From positions 1-51,290 of the forward strand of contig JAFPWU010000007.1 in assembly GCA_017412715.1 (NCBI GenBank): a stretch of 51,290 bases of DNA, read 5' to 3'. The DNA is from Clostridia bacterium (lineage in GTDB: Bacteria > Bacillota > Clostridia > Christensenellales > Aristaeellaceae). A program made the position numbers and the translations under genes. The notes beneath the pieces were generated by a model. It was not told the origin of the DNA and did not search any database. It saw nothing but the letters and a program-made list of their open reading frames with translations. Below are positions 17,140-25,415 of the stretch, in pieces. Position 1 is the first letter of the stretch, and each line of letters begins with the position of its first letter.

Positions 17140-18159
17140 TCACAGATCGTCCGGAATATAAACACCTTTGCGCAAATTATAGCTGATGACGCCGAAACCC
17201 TTCACATGCTTATACCAGGAGAGTCGTTTGGTGAAGGTGGCGCCGCCCATGGTTTCCTGGAAATAATCATAGTCATAGGGATCGGCGACGATGGCGTTCA
17301 GGGCGTCCAGAATGTTCAGGAGCACGCCCTTTTCCAGATTGACCATGAAGTGGCCGGGCATGATGTAGTCAAACTCGTCCAGCCGCATGCAAAGAGAGGA
17401 CAGCTCATTCCGGTAGGCTTCGACGGTGCAGTACTTCCGGAAGGGATCATCCGGCTTTCCGCCGGAGCCGCAGCCGATGACGTCACTGCAGACAACATCC
17501 CCGGCGAACAGGATGCGCGTTTTATGGTCCAGAAAGCCGCAGTGCCCGGAATCATGGCCGGGCAGCCAGACCACCTCGATATCATGATCGCCGCCCAGGT
17601 TGAAGATATGGTGGTTTTTGACGGGAATCAGCTCGTAATCCCGGTATTCCGGAACGTCCTTCGGATCAAAATCCAGCCAGATGTTCTTTCCGTTTTCATC
17701 GAACAGGTAATCCCACGCGCCTGGGCGGCATTTGTGGGTGATGTTGTATACACAGTACTCATGGCAGTACACCCTGTCGAAGAGCACGTTGCCCATGCAG
17801 TGGTCCGGGCCGGAGTGCGTATTGACCACCACCAGGGGCATGCCGCCGGTGATCTCGTCGCACAGGCCCCTGATATCGCCGATGCCGAAGGCCGTATCCA
17901 CCAGCATGGCTTTTTCCGGTCCTATGATCAGGTATTCCCATACGTCGCCGGCACCGTCGCAGTTCTGGTTGAATAGGCCGTACACGTTATCCCGGAAGCG
18001 GTAAACCTCGATGTAGGGATTAACGTCGTAGACCCGGCAGGTTTTATCCTTTTCGCGCAGCTCCTTCATGTAGGCCCAGCTGACATAGTTCTGCGGGGCG
18101 CCCCAGCGAATGCGCCTTGCTTTGCTCTGGCCTTCGATCGGCCACATGGATCCGTCCAT
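17140..18159 (-). CDS. MBL-fold metallo-hydrolase with altered metal motif (paralogue 1)
   Basis: This 339-residue protein has the metallo-beta-lactamase fold. The expected HxHxDH zinc motif reads H115-S-G-P-D-H120, so the second His ligand is Gly. The later ligands remain: H202 in PGHDSGH, Asp221 in FAGD and a late His in MPGHF. Loss of one ligand may change metal content or activity. It is clearly paralogous to the protein at 25416-26453 over its whole length, sharing GLFNQNCDGAGDVW and the N-terminal QSKARR/LSKARR stretch, and that copy keeps HDHFDH. GGAGGAT lies before the ATG. It follows the ATPase gene of the peptide importer by 11 bases, so it should act on something imported. The substrate is unknown. 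Confidence 0.85.
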   Translation of the reverse strand: MDGSMWPIEGQSKARRIRWGAPQNYVSWAYMKELREKDKTCRVYDVNPYIEVYRFRDNVYGLFNQNCDGAGDVWEYLIIGPEKAMLVDTAFGIGDIRGLCDEITGGMPLVVVNTHSGPDHCMGNVLFDRVYCHEYCVYNITHKCRPGAWDYLFDENGKNIWLDFDPKDVPEYRDYELIPVKNHHIFNLGGDHDIEVVWLPGHDSGHCGFLDHKTRILFAGDVVCSDVIGCGSGGKPDDPFRKYCTVEAYRNELSSLCMRLDEFDYIMPGHFMVNLEKGVLLNILDALNAIVADPYDYDYFQETMGGATFTKRLSWYKHVKGFGVISYNLRKGVYIPDDL

Positions 18160-18170
18160 ATTATCCTCCG

Positions 18171-19127
18171 TTACAGCTTATTGATTTCCCGGCAGCGACA
18201 GCAGGATACGAAATGCCCGGGAAGGACCTCATCCAGCCGCTGGGGCCTGCTGCACGCTTCGGTAGCATAAGGGCAGCGGGTGGCAAAGCGGCAGCCTGGC
18301 TTTGGATCGATGGGTGAGGTGATTTCCCCCTTGATAACGATGCGTTTTTGGGGGTGGTGGATGTCCGTCGAGGGAATCGCGGACAGGAGCGCCTTAGAAT
18401 AGGGGTGCAGCTGATTGCTGAAAAGCTCATCCGTCGCACAGGTCTCCACCAGCTGACCCAGGTACATGACACAGATGCTGTGGGAAATATGCTTGACGAC
18501 GGACAGGTCGTGGGTAACAAACATGTAGGTCAGGCCCAGGTTGTCCTGCAGGTCCATCAGCAGGTTCAGCACCTGCGCCTGGATGGATACGTCAAGGGCA
18601 GAAACCGGCTCATCGCACACGATGAAGCGGGGGTGCATAGCCAGGGCGCGCCCGATTCCCACCCGCTGGCGGCGGCCGCCGTCCATCTCATGGGGATAGG
18701 CGTTGTAAAGTCGGGATTCAATACCGACCAGATCCATCAGGCGGCGGCATTCATTTTCCAGTTCGGGTCCTTTGTATTTTCCCGAAAGCCGCAGCGGCTC
18801 GGCGATGGTGTCATGGACGGACATGCGCGGATTCAGGGAGGAATAAGGGTCCTGGAAAACGATCTGCATATCTCCGCGGAGTTTCTTCAGATCATTGCCC
18901 TTCACATCCGTGACATCCCTGCCGTCGAAGATTATTTTTCCGTCGGTGCTTGGCTGCAGGTGGATGATGGTACGGCCCAGGGTGGATTTGCCGCAGCCGG
19001 ATTCACCGACCACGCCCATGGTTTTTCCCGCATCCAGGGAGAAGGTGACGTCATCCACGGCATGGACAACGCCGCGGCTGGTGGGGAAATACTTTTTCAG
19101 GTTTTTGACCTCAAGCAGCGGAGCCAT
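18171..19127 (-). CDS. dppF: Peptide-type ABC importer ATPase (DppF/OppF)
   Basis: This 318-residue cytoplasmic ATPase has Walker A GESGCGKST (about 43), a signature in this subfamily reading MDGGRRQRVGIGRAL (a variant of LSGGQ), Walker B FIVCDEPVSALD and H-loop THDLSVVKHI. The C-terminal oligopeptide extension has Cys residues in CRFATRCPYATEAC, typical of a 4Fe-4S or metal-binding site in this family. The start at 19127 is preceded by AGGAGGAAGTGTA and overlaps the upstream stop (TAATG). Confidence 0.92.
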   Translation of the reverse strand: MAPLLEVKNLKKYFPTSRGVVHAVDDVTFSLDAGKTMGVVGESGCGKSTLGRTIIHLQPSTDGKIIFDGRDVTDVKGNDLKKLRGDMQIVFQDPYSSLNPRMSVHDTIAEPLRLSGKYKGPELENECRRLMDLVGIESRLYNAYPHEMDGGRRQRVGIGRALAMHPRFIVCDEPVSALDVSIQAQVLNLLMDLQDNLGLTYMFVTHDLSVVKHISHSICVMYLGQLVETCATDELFSNQLHPYSKALLSAIPSTDIHHPQKRIVIKGEITSPIDPKPGCRFATRCPYATEACSRPQRLDEVLPGHFVSCCRCREINKL

Positions 19128-20110
19128 TACACTTCCTCCTTTGCAGCCCGGATGCAGCGGCAGGTATGCACACCGCTGACCGTATAGTTTTCGATGACGC
19201 CCTTCCGGCATGCATCCGTGGCGTAAGGGCATCGGGGTGAAAAAGCGCAGCCCTGCGGAAGGTTGGTGGGATCCGGCGGGAGGCCGTCAATGGGGGAAAG
19301 CCGCGCGGCATTGTCATTCATATTGGGAAGGGCGTTGAACAGACCGACGGTATACGGATGGGTCGGGTGGTCAAAAATATCCTCTTTGGTGCCGTATTCA
19401 ATGATCTGGCCGGCGTAAGTGACCGCTACGGTGTCGCAGGTTTCCGCCACAACGCCCAGGTCATGGGTGATCATAATCATGGAGGTGCTCAGCTTCTCCT
19501 TCAGATCGTTGATCATCTCCAGCACCTGGGCCTGGATGGTAACGTCCAGGGCGGTGGTGGGCTCATCGGCAATCAGGAGCTGCGGATCGCAGGCGAGGGC
19601 CATGGCGATGACCACGCGCTGCTTCATGCCTCCGGAGAACTGATGAGGATATTCCCCTGCCCGATCAGCTGAAATGCCGACCATCGTCAGCATTTCCTTT
19701 GCCCGGTCCAGCGCCTGAGACCTGGAAACGTTATTGTGGAGGCGGACCGCCTCTGCAATCTGCTCCGCGACGGTTTTGACCGGATTGAGCGCCGTCATGG
19801 GATCCTGGAAAATCATGGACAGAGCGCGGCCGCGCAGCTGCTGCATTTCGTGCTCCGGCAGGGACATCAGTTCCTTTCCCTCCAGGGTGACACTGCCCTC
19901 CGTGTGCTCTACTGAATGGACGGGCAGGATGCGCATGAGTGCCTTGGCAATGGTGGTTTTTCCGGCGCCGGTTTCCCCGACCAGGCCGATAGTTTCTCCC
20001 TTGCCAAGATCAAAGGATACGCCGTTGACTGCTTTTACGGTCTTGCCTTCCGAATGATAATGCACGACGAGATCCCGGACGGACAGGAAATCGGAACGAT
20101 GCTCACTCAC
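19127..20110 (-). CDS. dppD: Peptide-type ABC importer ATPase (DppD/OppD)
   Basis: This 327-residue ATPase partners the DppF-like protein. Walker [10 protein letters not shown], signature [15 protein letters not shown], Walker [13 protein letters not shown] and H-loop THDLGVVAE are intact. The C-terminal domain contains [14 protein letters not shown]. The start codon is GTG at 20110, supported by AGGAGGAAAACATA directly upstream; no in-frame ATG is better placed. Confidence 0.92.
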   Translation of the reverse strand: MSEHRSDFLSVRDLVVHYHSEGKTVKAVNGVSFDLGKGETIGLVGETGAGKTTIAKALMRILPVHSVEHTEGSVTLEGKELMSLPEHEMQQLRGRALSMIFQDPMTALNPVKTVAEQIAEAVRLHNNVSRSQALDRAKEMLTMVGISADRAGEYPHQFSGGMKQRVVIAMALACDPQLLIADEPTTALDVTIQAQVLEMINDLKEKLSTSMIMITHDLGVVAETCDTVAVTYAGQIIEYGTKEDIFDHPTHPYTVGLFNALPNMNDNAARLSPIDGLPPDPTNLPQGCAFSPRCPYATDACRKGVIENYTVSGVHTCRCIRAAKEEV

Positions 20111-20123
20111 TATGTTTTCCTCC

Positions 20124-21005
20124 TTAATCCTTCAGTTTGGGATCCAGCGCGTCACGGATGGCGTCACCGATCAGGTTGAAGCTGAGTACGCTCAGCATGA
20201 TGAACAGGCCGGGGAACATGATCATATGCGGATAGAGGCGAATGTAGTTGCGGGCCGAAGCCAGCATGGCTCCCCATTCCGGTGTCGGCGGCGTTACACC
20301 CAGGCCGATGAAGCTCAGGGAGGAGGCAGCCAGGCCGGCAGCCGCAATGGACATGGAGATTTCCACAATCAGCGGCGCGATGGCGTTGGGAATGACATGG
20401 CGGACGATGATGCGCGGCTTGGTGCAGGTGATGGACATGGCCGCTTCCACAAATTCCTGGTTGCGTACGGTCAGGATATTGGCGCGCATCATGCGGGCGA
20501 AGCGTGGGATGCCGGAGATGCCCAGGGCGTAAATGCACTTGTCAAACCCGGTACCCAGCACGGCGGAGACGGCGATGGCCAGCAGCAGCTGCGGGAAGGC
20601 CGCCATGATATCCAGGAAGCGCATGATGACCTGGTCCACAGCCCCGCCGAAGTAGCCGGCAACAGCGCCCAGGGCGACTCCGACACCGGCGGAGATCAGC
20701 ACGGACAGCACGCCGACGCTCAGGGTGTAGCGCGCGCCGTAAAGAATCCGGGCCAGGATGTCGCGCCCCAGTTCGTCACAGCCGAACCAGTGCTCTGCGC
20801 TGGGCCCCTGATAGGCGCTGCGCATATCGATCTTCGCATAATCATATTTCATGATATACGGCGAAAGGATCGACAGGATGACCAGCAGGCAGATCACGAT
20901 GACGCCGGCCAGGGCAAGGGGATTGCGGCAGATCTTATACCACACATATTTTGCGCTTCCAGGCCGCGGGATTTTCTTAGCTTTTCTGACAGATGTTTCA
21001 GCCAT
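20124..21005 (-). CDS. dppC: Peptide-type ABC importer permease (DppC/OppC)
   Basis: This 293-residue membrane permease belongs to the BPD_transp_1 family with a short N-terminal OppC extension. Features in order are a first membrane segment near 33-52, an extracytoplasmic stretch with HWFGCDELGRDILARILYGARYTL (family hallmark), and further hydrophobic segments. The EAA loop follows (EFVEAAMSITCTKPRIIVRHVIPNAIAPLIV), then the late GLGVTPPTPEWGAML. It overlaps the upstream permease gene by eight bases. Confidence 0.92.
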   Translation of the reverse strand: MAETSVRKAKKIPRPGSAKYVWYKICRNPLALAGVIVICLLVILSILSPYIMKYDYAKIDMRSAYQGPSAEHWFGCDELGRDILARILYGARYTLSVGVLSVLISAGVGVALGAVAGYFGGAVDQVIMRFLDIMAAFPQLLLAIAVSAVLGTGFDKCIYALGISGIPRFARMMRANILTVRNQEFVEAAMSITCTKPRIIVRHVIPNAIAPLIVEISMSIAAAGLAASSLSFIGLGVTPPTPEWGAMLASARNYIRLYPHMIMFPGLFIMLSVLSFNLIGDAIRDALDPKLKD

Positions 21006-21987
21006 TCTGGCTCACCGCCTTTCCGGAGGAGCGGACTTTCCTTTTCTTTTTTGACTGGCCCTCATACTGCGCTTTGATGCGCGGATCCACATAGGCGTAT
21101 ACAAGATCCACCAGCAGCATGACCACGGAGAAGGTGAATGCGATATACAGGACCGAACCCTGCACGGCGTTGTAGTCCCGGTTGTTGATGGCGTTGATCA
21201 GGTAAGCGCCGACGCCGGGAATGGAGAACACCTGCTCGATGACCACGGTGCCGCCCAGCTGACCGCCGAAACGGCCGCCCAGCATCGTAATGATCGGGAT
21301 CAGCGCGTTGGGCAGGGCGTGCTGCCAGATCACCACGCGTTCCGGGACACCCTTTGCGCGGGCGGTGGTGACATAGTCCGCGTGGATGACCTCCAGCATG
21401 CTGGAGCGGGTCAGGCGCGCGATGCCTGCGATGCCGCCCACCGCATTGGCGACAACCGGGAGGATGTAATAGTTCCACCCTTTATCACCGCTGGAGGGCA
21501 GCCAGTGCAGCTGCAGGGCAAAGAGCACAACCAGCATCAGGGCCAGCCAGAAGTTGGGCATGGACACGCCGATCATGGACACGAACATGGAGATATGATC
21601 CGGGGCTTTGTTGGCGTGAATGGCTGCGTTGATGCCCAGCGGGATTCCGATAATCGTAGAAAGAATGATGGAAAATGCTGCGATGGTCAGCGTTTTGGGA
21701 AAGCGGGAGGCCAGCTCTGCGCCGACGCTGGTTCCATAAATATAGGAATTTCCAAAGCTGTGGTTGACGAGGATTTCCTTCAGGAAGGTTCCCAGCCGGA
21801 CCAGATAGGGCTGATTAAAGCCCATTTCTTCCCTGACTGTATCCACCTGTGCCTGCGTTGCCGCCGGACCCAGGATGATTTCGACCGGGTCGCCCGGAAC
21901 GAAATACATCAGCGTAAAGATCAGGATCGCCACGCCTGCCAGGATGGGGATCATGAGCAGGAGCCTTTTCAGCACATATCGGATCAT
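20998..21987 (-). CDS. dppB: Peptide-type ABC importer permease (DppB/OppB)
   Basis: This 329-residue permease has the hallmark N-terminus MIRYVLKRLLLMIPILAGVAI and FVPGDPVEIILG. The EAA loop is present (YVTTARAKGVPERVVIWQHALPNALIPIITMLG), followed by EQVFSIPGVGAYLINAI. The start at 21987 has AAGGAGA ten bases upstream. It lies behind a hairpin terminator that separates it from the binding-protein gene. Confidence 0.92.
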   Translation of the reverse strand: MIRYVLKRLLLMIPILAGVAILIFTLMYFVPGDPVEIILGPAATQAQVDTVREEMGFNQPYLVRLGTFLKEILVNHSFGNSYIYGTSVGAELASRFPKTLTIAAFSIILSTIIGIPLGINAAIHANKAPDHISMFVSMIGVSMPNFWLALMLVVLFALQLHWLPSSGDKGWNYYILPVVANAVGGIAGIARLTRSSMLEVIHADYVTTARAKGVPERVVIWQHALPNALIPIITMLGGRFGGQLGGTVVIEQVFSIPGVGAYLINAINNRDYNAVQGSVLYIAFTFSVVMLLVDLVYAYVDPRIKAQYEGQSKKKRKVRSSGKAVSQNG

Positions 21988-22010
21988 AACCGCATGTCTC
22001 CTTCTTCTGT

Positions 22011-22054
22011 AAAAAATGCGTGCCCATCCACCCGGAGAGCGGATGGGCACGCGG
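22011..22054 (-). terminator. Attenuating terminator between binding-protein and permease genes
   Basis: Leftward, a perfect 12-bp stem (GCGTGCCCATCC at 22018-22029 with 22041-22052) is followed by six T. Partial read-through is needed to express the downstream genes, giving excess binding protein. Confidence 0.8.
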
Positions 22055-22073
22055 CTTCATTCCGACAGGGTTG

Positions 22074-23648
22074 TTACTTGGCCAGGGTCTGGAAGTCGTC
22101 AGCAAAGGTCAGGCCGGTGACGGTCATGTTGCCGAAGCCGTCCTGCTGGGTTTCGGTCACACCGGACTGGAAGACGTAGAAGGTCTGGAACTCGAACAGG
22201 CCGGCGCCGTAAGCCTTCTCCTTCAGGTAGCTGTGGAAGGCGTCCAGGGTCTCTTCGGAGTGGGTGGCGCTGGAGGCCGCTTCCATCAGCAGGCGCTGCA
22301 GCTCATCATCATGGGTGAAGCAGGCGGAGCCGTTGGTGAAGGCCTTGGTATCGAAGCAGTTTTCCCACACGGCGGTGGCGAAGTCAGAAGTGGCCTTGGA
22401 GTCAACGATGATGTCCCACTTGGTGTCATCATATTTATAGCTGTTGAACAGGGCCTGGTCAGCGGGCATGAGGTTGACCTTGACGCCGATATCCGCCAGG
22501 TTGTTCTGCAGTACGGTCAGGCCGGAGGTGGCGTTGGTGGAGTTCTGGTACATCAGGGTCACTTCGATGCCGCCATCCGGATAGCCGGCTTCCGCCATCA
22601 GTTCCTTCGCCTTTTCGAGGTTGTAATCAAAGTAGTCTTCATTCTTCCACTTCTCCAGGTAGTCGCCGGAAACCGCGGGGGAGAAGTCCTTGGAAGCTGC
22701 GCCGTAGAGGTAGCCATAGCCCAGGCGGACGGCGTCCGCATCGATAGCATACAGGCAGGCCTGGCGGAGAGCCTGGTTGTCGGCAAAGACGGAATTGTCA
22801 TTGTTGAACATGATCACGTTCATGCGGCCGTTGTAAACAGGCTGCACATTCCAGGCGGGATCGTTCATGAAGAAGGCAACTTCCGCGGAGTTCACGTTCT
22901 GAGCACCGTCGGTTTCGCGGTTTTCCAGGGCGATGGTGCGCATGGAGGATTCGCGGGCCACGTTCAGGGTGATGACGGCGAAGGTGTCGCTGTCATAGTA
23001 GGCACGGAGGGACTCATCGGTTTGCCAGTAGTCATCGTTGCGGACCAGCGTGGTGTGGGAGTCTGCGACGGTTTCCTTGAGGATGTACGGCCCGGTGACG
23101 GCGGGGTTCTGGGTCTTGTCGGCATCGGAAGCGTTGGAGAACCAGGCTTCACTGACGATCGGGACGGTATCCATGACCCATTCCATAGCACCCATGGAGT
23201 CGCTCTTCAGGGTGATATGCAGGGTGTATTCACCGGTGGCTTCGATGGTATCAAGGTAGCCGTTCAGCTTTTCCATCGTGCCGGAGGCAATGGCCTGCTG
23301 ATAGGAATAGACAACGTCGCTGGCGGTGATGTGGTTGCCCTGGCTGTCCTTGACGTAATCGAAGATTTCCACATCGATATTCTTGCTGTCAGCCACGGTC
23401 CAGGATTTGGCGATCTGGGGCTCCAGTTCATTAATGCTCTTGCCCAGGCCCTTGGAGGCGGCCAGGCAGTCATACATCATACGGTAGGTGTGATGGCGCC
23501 CGCCGGAGTCCCCGCCGAAGGGGCTCAGGTCGCCGACGTCGCCGGCCATGGTAAAGGTGAAGGTTTTGTCCGTTTTTTCAGCCGAGGCGATTCCTGCCAG
23601 AGACAGGACCATCAGAACGGCCAGGAAGATACAGGTCAGCTTTTTCAT
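22074..23648 (-). CDS. Peptide/nickel-type ABC substrate-binding protein
   Basis: This 524-residue SBP_bac_5 family protein has a cleavable signal peptide (residues 1-23, ending IASA) without a lipobox Cys. The mature protein starts EKTDKTFTFTMAGDVGDLSPFGG, then has the family-typical YDCLAASKG, NPAVTGPYILKE and NDDYW segments. The segment YAIDADAVRLGYGYLYGAA fits the usual AIDR region. Length is normal for oligopeptide or dipeptide binding proteins, but the ligand could be any peptide-like or glycoside compound. GGAGAGAAAAACC precedes the ATG. It is the first gene of the nine-gene operon running to 14152. Confidence 0.9.
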   Translation of the reverse strand: MKKLTCIFLAVLMVLSLAGIASAEKTDKTFTFTMAGDVGDLSPFGGDSGGRHHTYRMMYDCLAASKGLGKSINELEPQIAKSWTVADSKNIDVEIFDYVKDSQGNHITASDVVYSYQQAIASGTMEKLNGYLDTIEATGEYTLHITLKSDSMGAMEWVMDTVPIVSEAWFSNASDADKTQNPAVTGPYILKETVADSHTTLVRNDDYWQTDESLRAYYDSDTFAVITLNVARESSMRTIALENRETDGAQNVNSAEVAFFMNDPAWNVQPVYNGRMNVIMFNNDNSVFADNQALRQACLYAIDADAVRLGYGYLYGAASKDFSPAVSGDYLEKWKNEDYFDYNLEKAKELMAEAGYPDGGIEVTLMYQNSTNATSGLTVLQNNLADIGVKVNLMPADQALFNSYKYDDTKWDIIVDSKATSDFATAVWENCFDTKAFTNGSACFTHDDELQRLLMEAASSATHSEETLDAFHSYLKEKAYGAGLFEFQTFYVFQSGVTETQQDGFGNMTVTGLTFADDFQTLAK

Positions 23649-23695
23649 GGTTTTTCTCTCCTTTTTTTTGCGGCTTCTGCCGCGTTTCTGGCTGT

Positions 23696-23725
23696 ATTGT
23701 ATCAGCGGGCGTGATCTGATTACAA
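23696..23725 (-). promoter_or_regulatory. Promoter of the peptide-importer operon
   Basis: Leftward, TTGTAA (23725-23720), 18 bases and TACAAT (23701-23696) precede the binding-protein start by about 45 bases. Confidence 0.55.
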
Positions 23726-23746
23726 TTCAGATTCGGCATTGAAGGT

Positions 23747-23761
23747 TTTCTGATTTGGAAT
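23747..23761 (-). promoter_or_regulatory. Degenerate LysR-type box upstream of the importer promoter
   Basis: On the minus strand ATTCC-AAATC-AGAAA resembles the perfect ATTCC-N5-GGAAT repeats at 24299 and 25376 and keeps T-N11-A. It sits 21 bases upstream of the -35, a position typical for LysR activation. The assignment is inferred. Confidence 0.4.
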
Positions 23762-23831
23762 AATCGGTAAAAATTCTTCTGAAAAAAGCATCCCCGGCGA
23801 AACGTCCGGGGAAGAAAGAGCGGATAAGAAA

Positions 23832-24239
23832 TTACCGAAGGAGAACAAACAGCGCGCCCATCGCAAGGAAAAACAGGCCGATCCAGACCCGTGGCCACAG
23901 GATCAGGGACTTCAGTTCCGGTTCCTGCTCCTTCCGGAATTCGGGAAAGGAAAGGGGTGTTTCCTCTTCCTGTTTCATGCGGCGGCGGCGGGCCTGCCGA
24001 AGAAGGAAACGTGCCAGGTACAGCGAATACCCCGGCCAGTCCAGGGCATGCTGTTTACGGAGCCACCCTTCCAGGGCGGAGAGAAGCAGGAGCATGCCGG
24101 CGATGGAAAAGGCATTGGAAAGGTGGGTATACATCCGGCGGGAGGACTGCCAGTCAAAATCATGATGAACCGCAAAGTAAAGAACGATGATCATCAGCGC
24201 ACCGACGGCGCAGTTTATGACTGAACGCTTTGCTTTCAA
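23832..24239 (-). CDS. Small two-helix membrane protein, DUF3899-like
   Basis: This protein is about 135 residues from a TTG start at 24239, chosen because AGGCGGTGAT lies just before it; the frame is open upstream but lacks another ribosome site near a start codon. It has hydrophobic segments near residues 8-24, 41-60 and at the C-terminus (IGLFFLAMGALFVLL). The central stretch LSNAFSIAGMLLLLSALEGW resembles DUF3899 proteins, with a basic cytoplasmic loop (RQARRRR). Function is unknown. It lies between LysR and the importer operon, with its own promoter and LysR-like box. I am confident that it is a gene and moderately sure of the family. Confidence 0.6.
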   Translation of the reverse strand: MKAKRSVINCAVGALMIIVLYFAVHHDFDWQSSRRMYTHLSNAFSIAGMLLLLSALEGWLRKQHALDWPGYSLYLARFLLRQARRRRMKQEEETPLSFPEFRKEQEPELKSLILWPRVWIGLFFLAMGALFVLLR

Positions 24240-24269
24240 GGTATCACCGCCTTCCGGATCGATGCCTGC

Positions 24270-24299
24270 ATTATAACGGGAAGGACCCCGGAGAGTCCA
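24270..24299 (-). promoter_or_regulatory. Promoter of the DUF3899-like gene
   Basis: Leftward, TGGACT (24299-24294), 18 bases and a perfect TATAAT (24275-24270) lie about 30 bases before the TTG start. The poor -35 is directly abutted by the operator at 24299-24313, as expected for activation. Confidence 0.5.
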
Positions 24300-24313
24300 T
24301 TCCATTTCGGAAT
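24299..24313. promoter_or_regulatory. Perfect LysR-type inverted repeat
   Basis: ATTCC-ATTTC-GGAAT is a 15-bp inverted repeat with the T-N11-A core. Two weaker TTCC half-sites follow at 24324 and 24341. It shares both arms with the repeat in the lysR promoter. Confidence 0.55.
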
Positions 24314-24334
24314 AACAGGGGGCTTCCATTTGAA

Positions 24335-24363
24335 TTGTCTTCCAAAAATCGCGATGCTATACT
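24335..24363 (+). promoter_or_regulatory. Rightward promoter-like element facing the 3-prime end of lysR
   Basis: TTGTCT (24335-24340), 17 bases and TATACT (24358-24363) would start transcription into the antisense strand of the lysR gene. No rightward gene follows. It may make an antisense RNA or be a leftover. Confidence 0.35.
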
Positions 24364-24408
24364 GAACCCGCAAAAGGGAAGCCTTCACTTAATATCCGGA
24401 CAGGGGCT

Positions 24409-25320
24409 TTATTTCAGAAGAGGGCAGACGTAGCTCTCCAGCGAGGCGGTGATCCATTCCCGGAAGGCAGTCTTCTCCGGCGTCTGCCTGCTGCCGGCTT
24501 TCTCCAGCAGGACGACCGGCAGCTCGGGAAGCTCATTGATCGGAAGGGCACAGATTTCCTGGTCGCGAAACATGAACACGTCCCGCCCGCAGTAGAGGCT
24601 GACCGCCTTGCCCCGGATGATCCGGTGAAAAACCTCCTCGCGCTTGACCAGGTGCGTGCGGGTTCCCTCCTCGTCCGGTTCGATCCGGCCCGGGGTGAAG
24701 CTGAAGCAGCGCATCAGCTCCCGAAGCAGATACCAGGAGAAAGGGCTTTCGCAGAAGGTGAGCCCCTCCATGTCCTGAAAGGAAACGCTTTCCTTTTCCG
24801 CAAGGGGAGAAGAGCTGCTGACGATCAGGTAGGGGACATCGGTGTAGAGGCAGGTCATCTTTAGCGTTGGCGGAAGCATCAGCGGCTTCGGGGTGACAGC
24901 CAGGTCATAGCCGCCGTCCAGCATCTGCTGAACGATGTTATCGTACTCGGAGGTCTGGTCGTATTCAATCAGATCCTGCGGATGCGCTTCCTGGTAATCC
25001 CGGATGGCATTCCGGTAGGCATAGGACTTCGGGCATCCGAGCACCCGGAGCCTGCGTCGTTCCCGGAAGGCTTCCTGATGCCGAAGGGCTTCCTGGAACT
25101 GCGGGCGCAGAGCGCACATATCCCGATACCAGACGCGGCCTGCTTCCGTCAGCTGAATCGGATGCTTCGTCCGGTCCAGCAGCCGGACGCCCAGATCCTT
25201 CTCCAGGCGCATGATTGCCTTTGAAAAAGAGGACTGAGAAATATGGTGGATATCCGCCGCCTCGGAAAAATTCAGGCATTCCGCGACAGTAATGAAATAC
25301 GAGATGGTTTCCAGTTCCAT
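24409..25320 (-). CDS. LysR family transcriptional regulator
   Basis: This 303-residue regulator has an N-terminal winged helix-turn-helix (residues 1-60: METISYFITVAECLNFSEAA, ISQSSFSKAIMRLEKDLG, LLDRTKHPIQLTEAG). An effector-binding periplasmic-like domain follows (about 90-295, including SVSFQDMEGLTFCESPFSWYL). The ATG at 25320 follows GGGAGG. It is divergent from the MBL gene at 25416, the usual LysR arrangement with a regulated target. Its own promoter has a perfect T-N11-A inverted repeat between -35 and -10, implying self-repression. The probable targets are the MBL gene, the DUF3899-like gene and the peptide-importer operon. The effector is unknown. Confidence 0.93.
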   Translation of the reverse strand: MELETISYFITVAECLNFSEAADIHHISQSSFSKAIMRLEKDLGVRLLDRTKHPIQLTEAGRVWYRDMCALRPQFQEALRHQEAFRERRRLRVLGCPKSYAYRNAIRDYQEAHPQDLIEYDQTSEYDNIVQQMLDGGYDLAVTPKPLMLPPTLKMTCLYTDVPYLIVSSSSPLAEKESVSFQDMEGLTFCESPFSWYLLRELMRCFSFTPGRIEPDEEGTRTHLVKREEVFHRIIRGKAVSLYCGRDVFMFRDQEICALPINELPELPVVLLEKAGSRQTPEKTAFREWITASLESYVCPLLK

Positions 25321-25367
25321 GAAAAGCCTCCCTCATCAGGCAGTATGGCAGTTATCAAACCACTTTT

Positions 25368-25396
25368 ATCATATTATTCCCAAATGGAATCGTCAA
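25368..25396 (-). promoter_or_regulatory. lysR promoter
   Basis: Leftward, TTGACG (25396-25391), 17 bases and TATGAT (25373-25368) form a near-consensus promoter whose spacer is almost entirely filled by the inverted repeat at 25376-25390. Confidence 0.65.
25376..25390. promoter_or_regulatory. Perfect inverted repeat, probable LysR operator
   Basis: ATTCC-CAAAT-GGAAT satisfies T-N11-A. Its position inside the lysR promoter would block RNA polymerase, and it lies about 26 bases before the divergent MBL gene. Confidence 0.6.
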
Positions 25397-25415
25397 GAGC
25401 AAGGAGGAAAATAAA

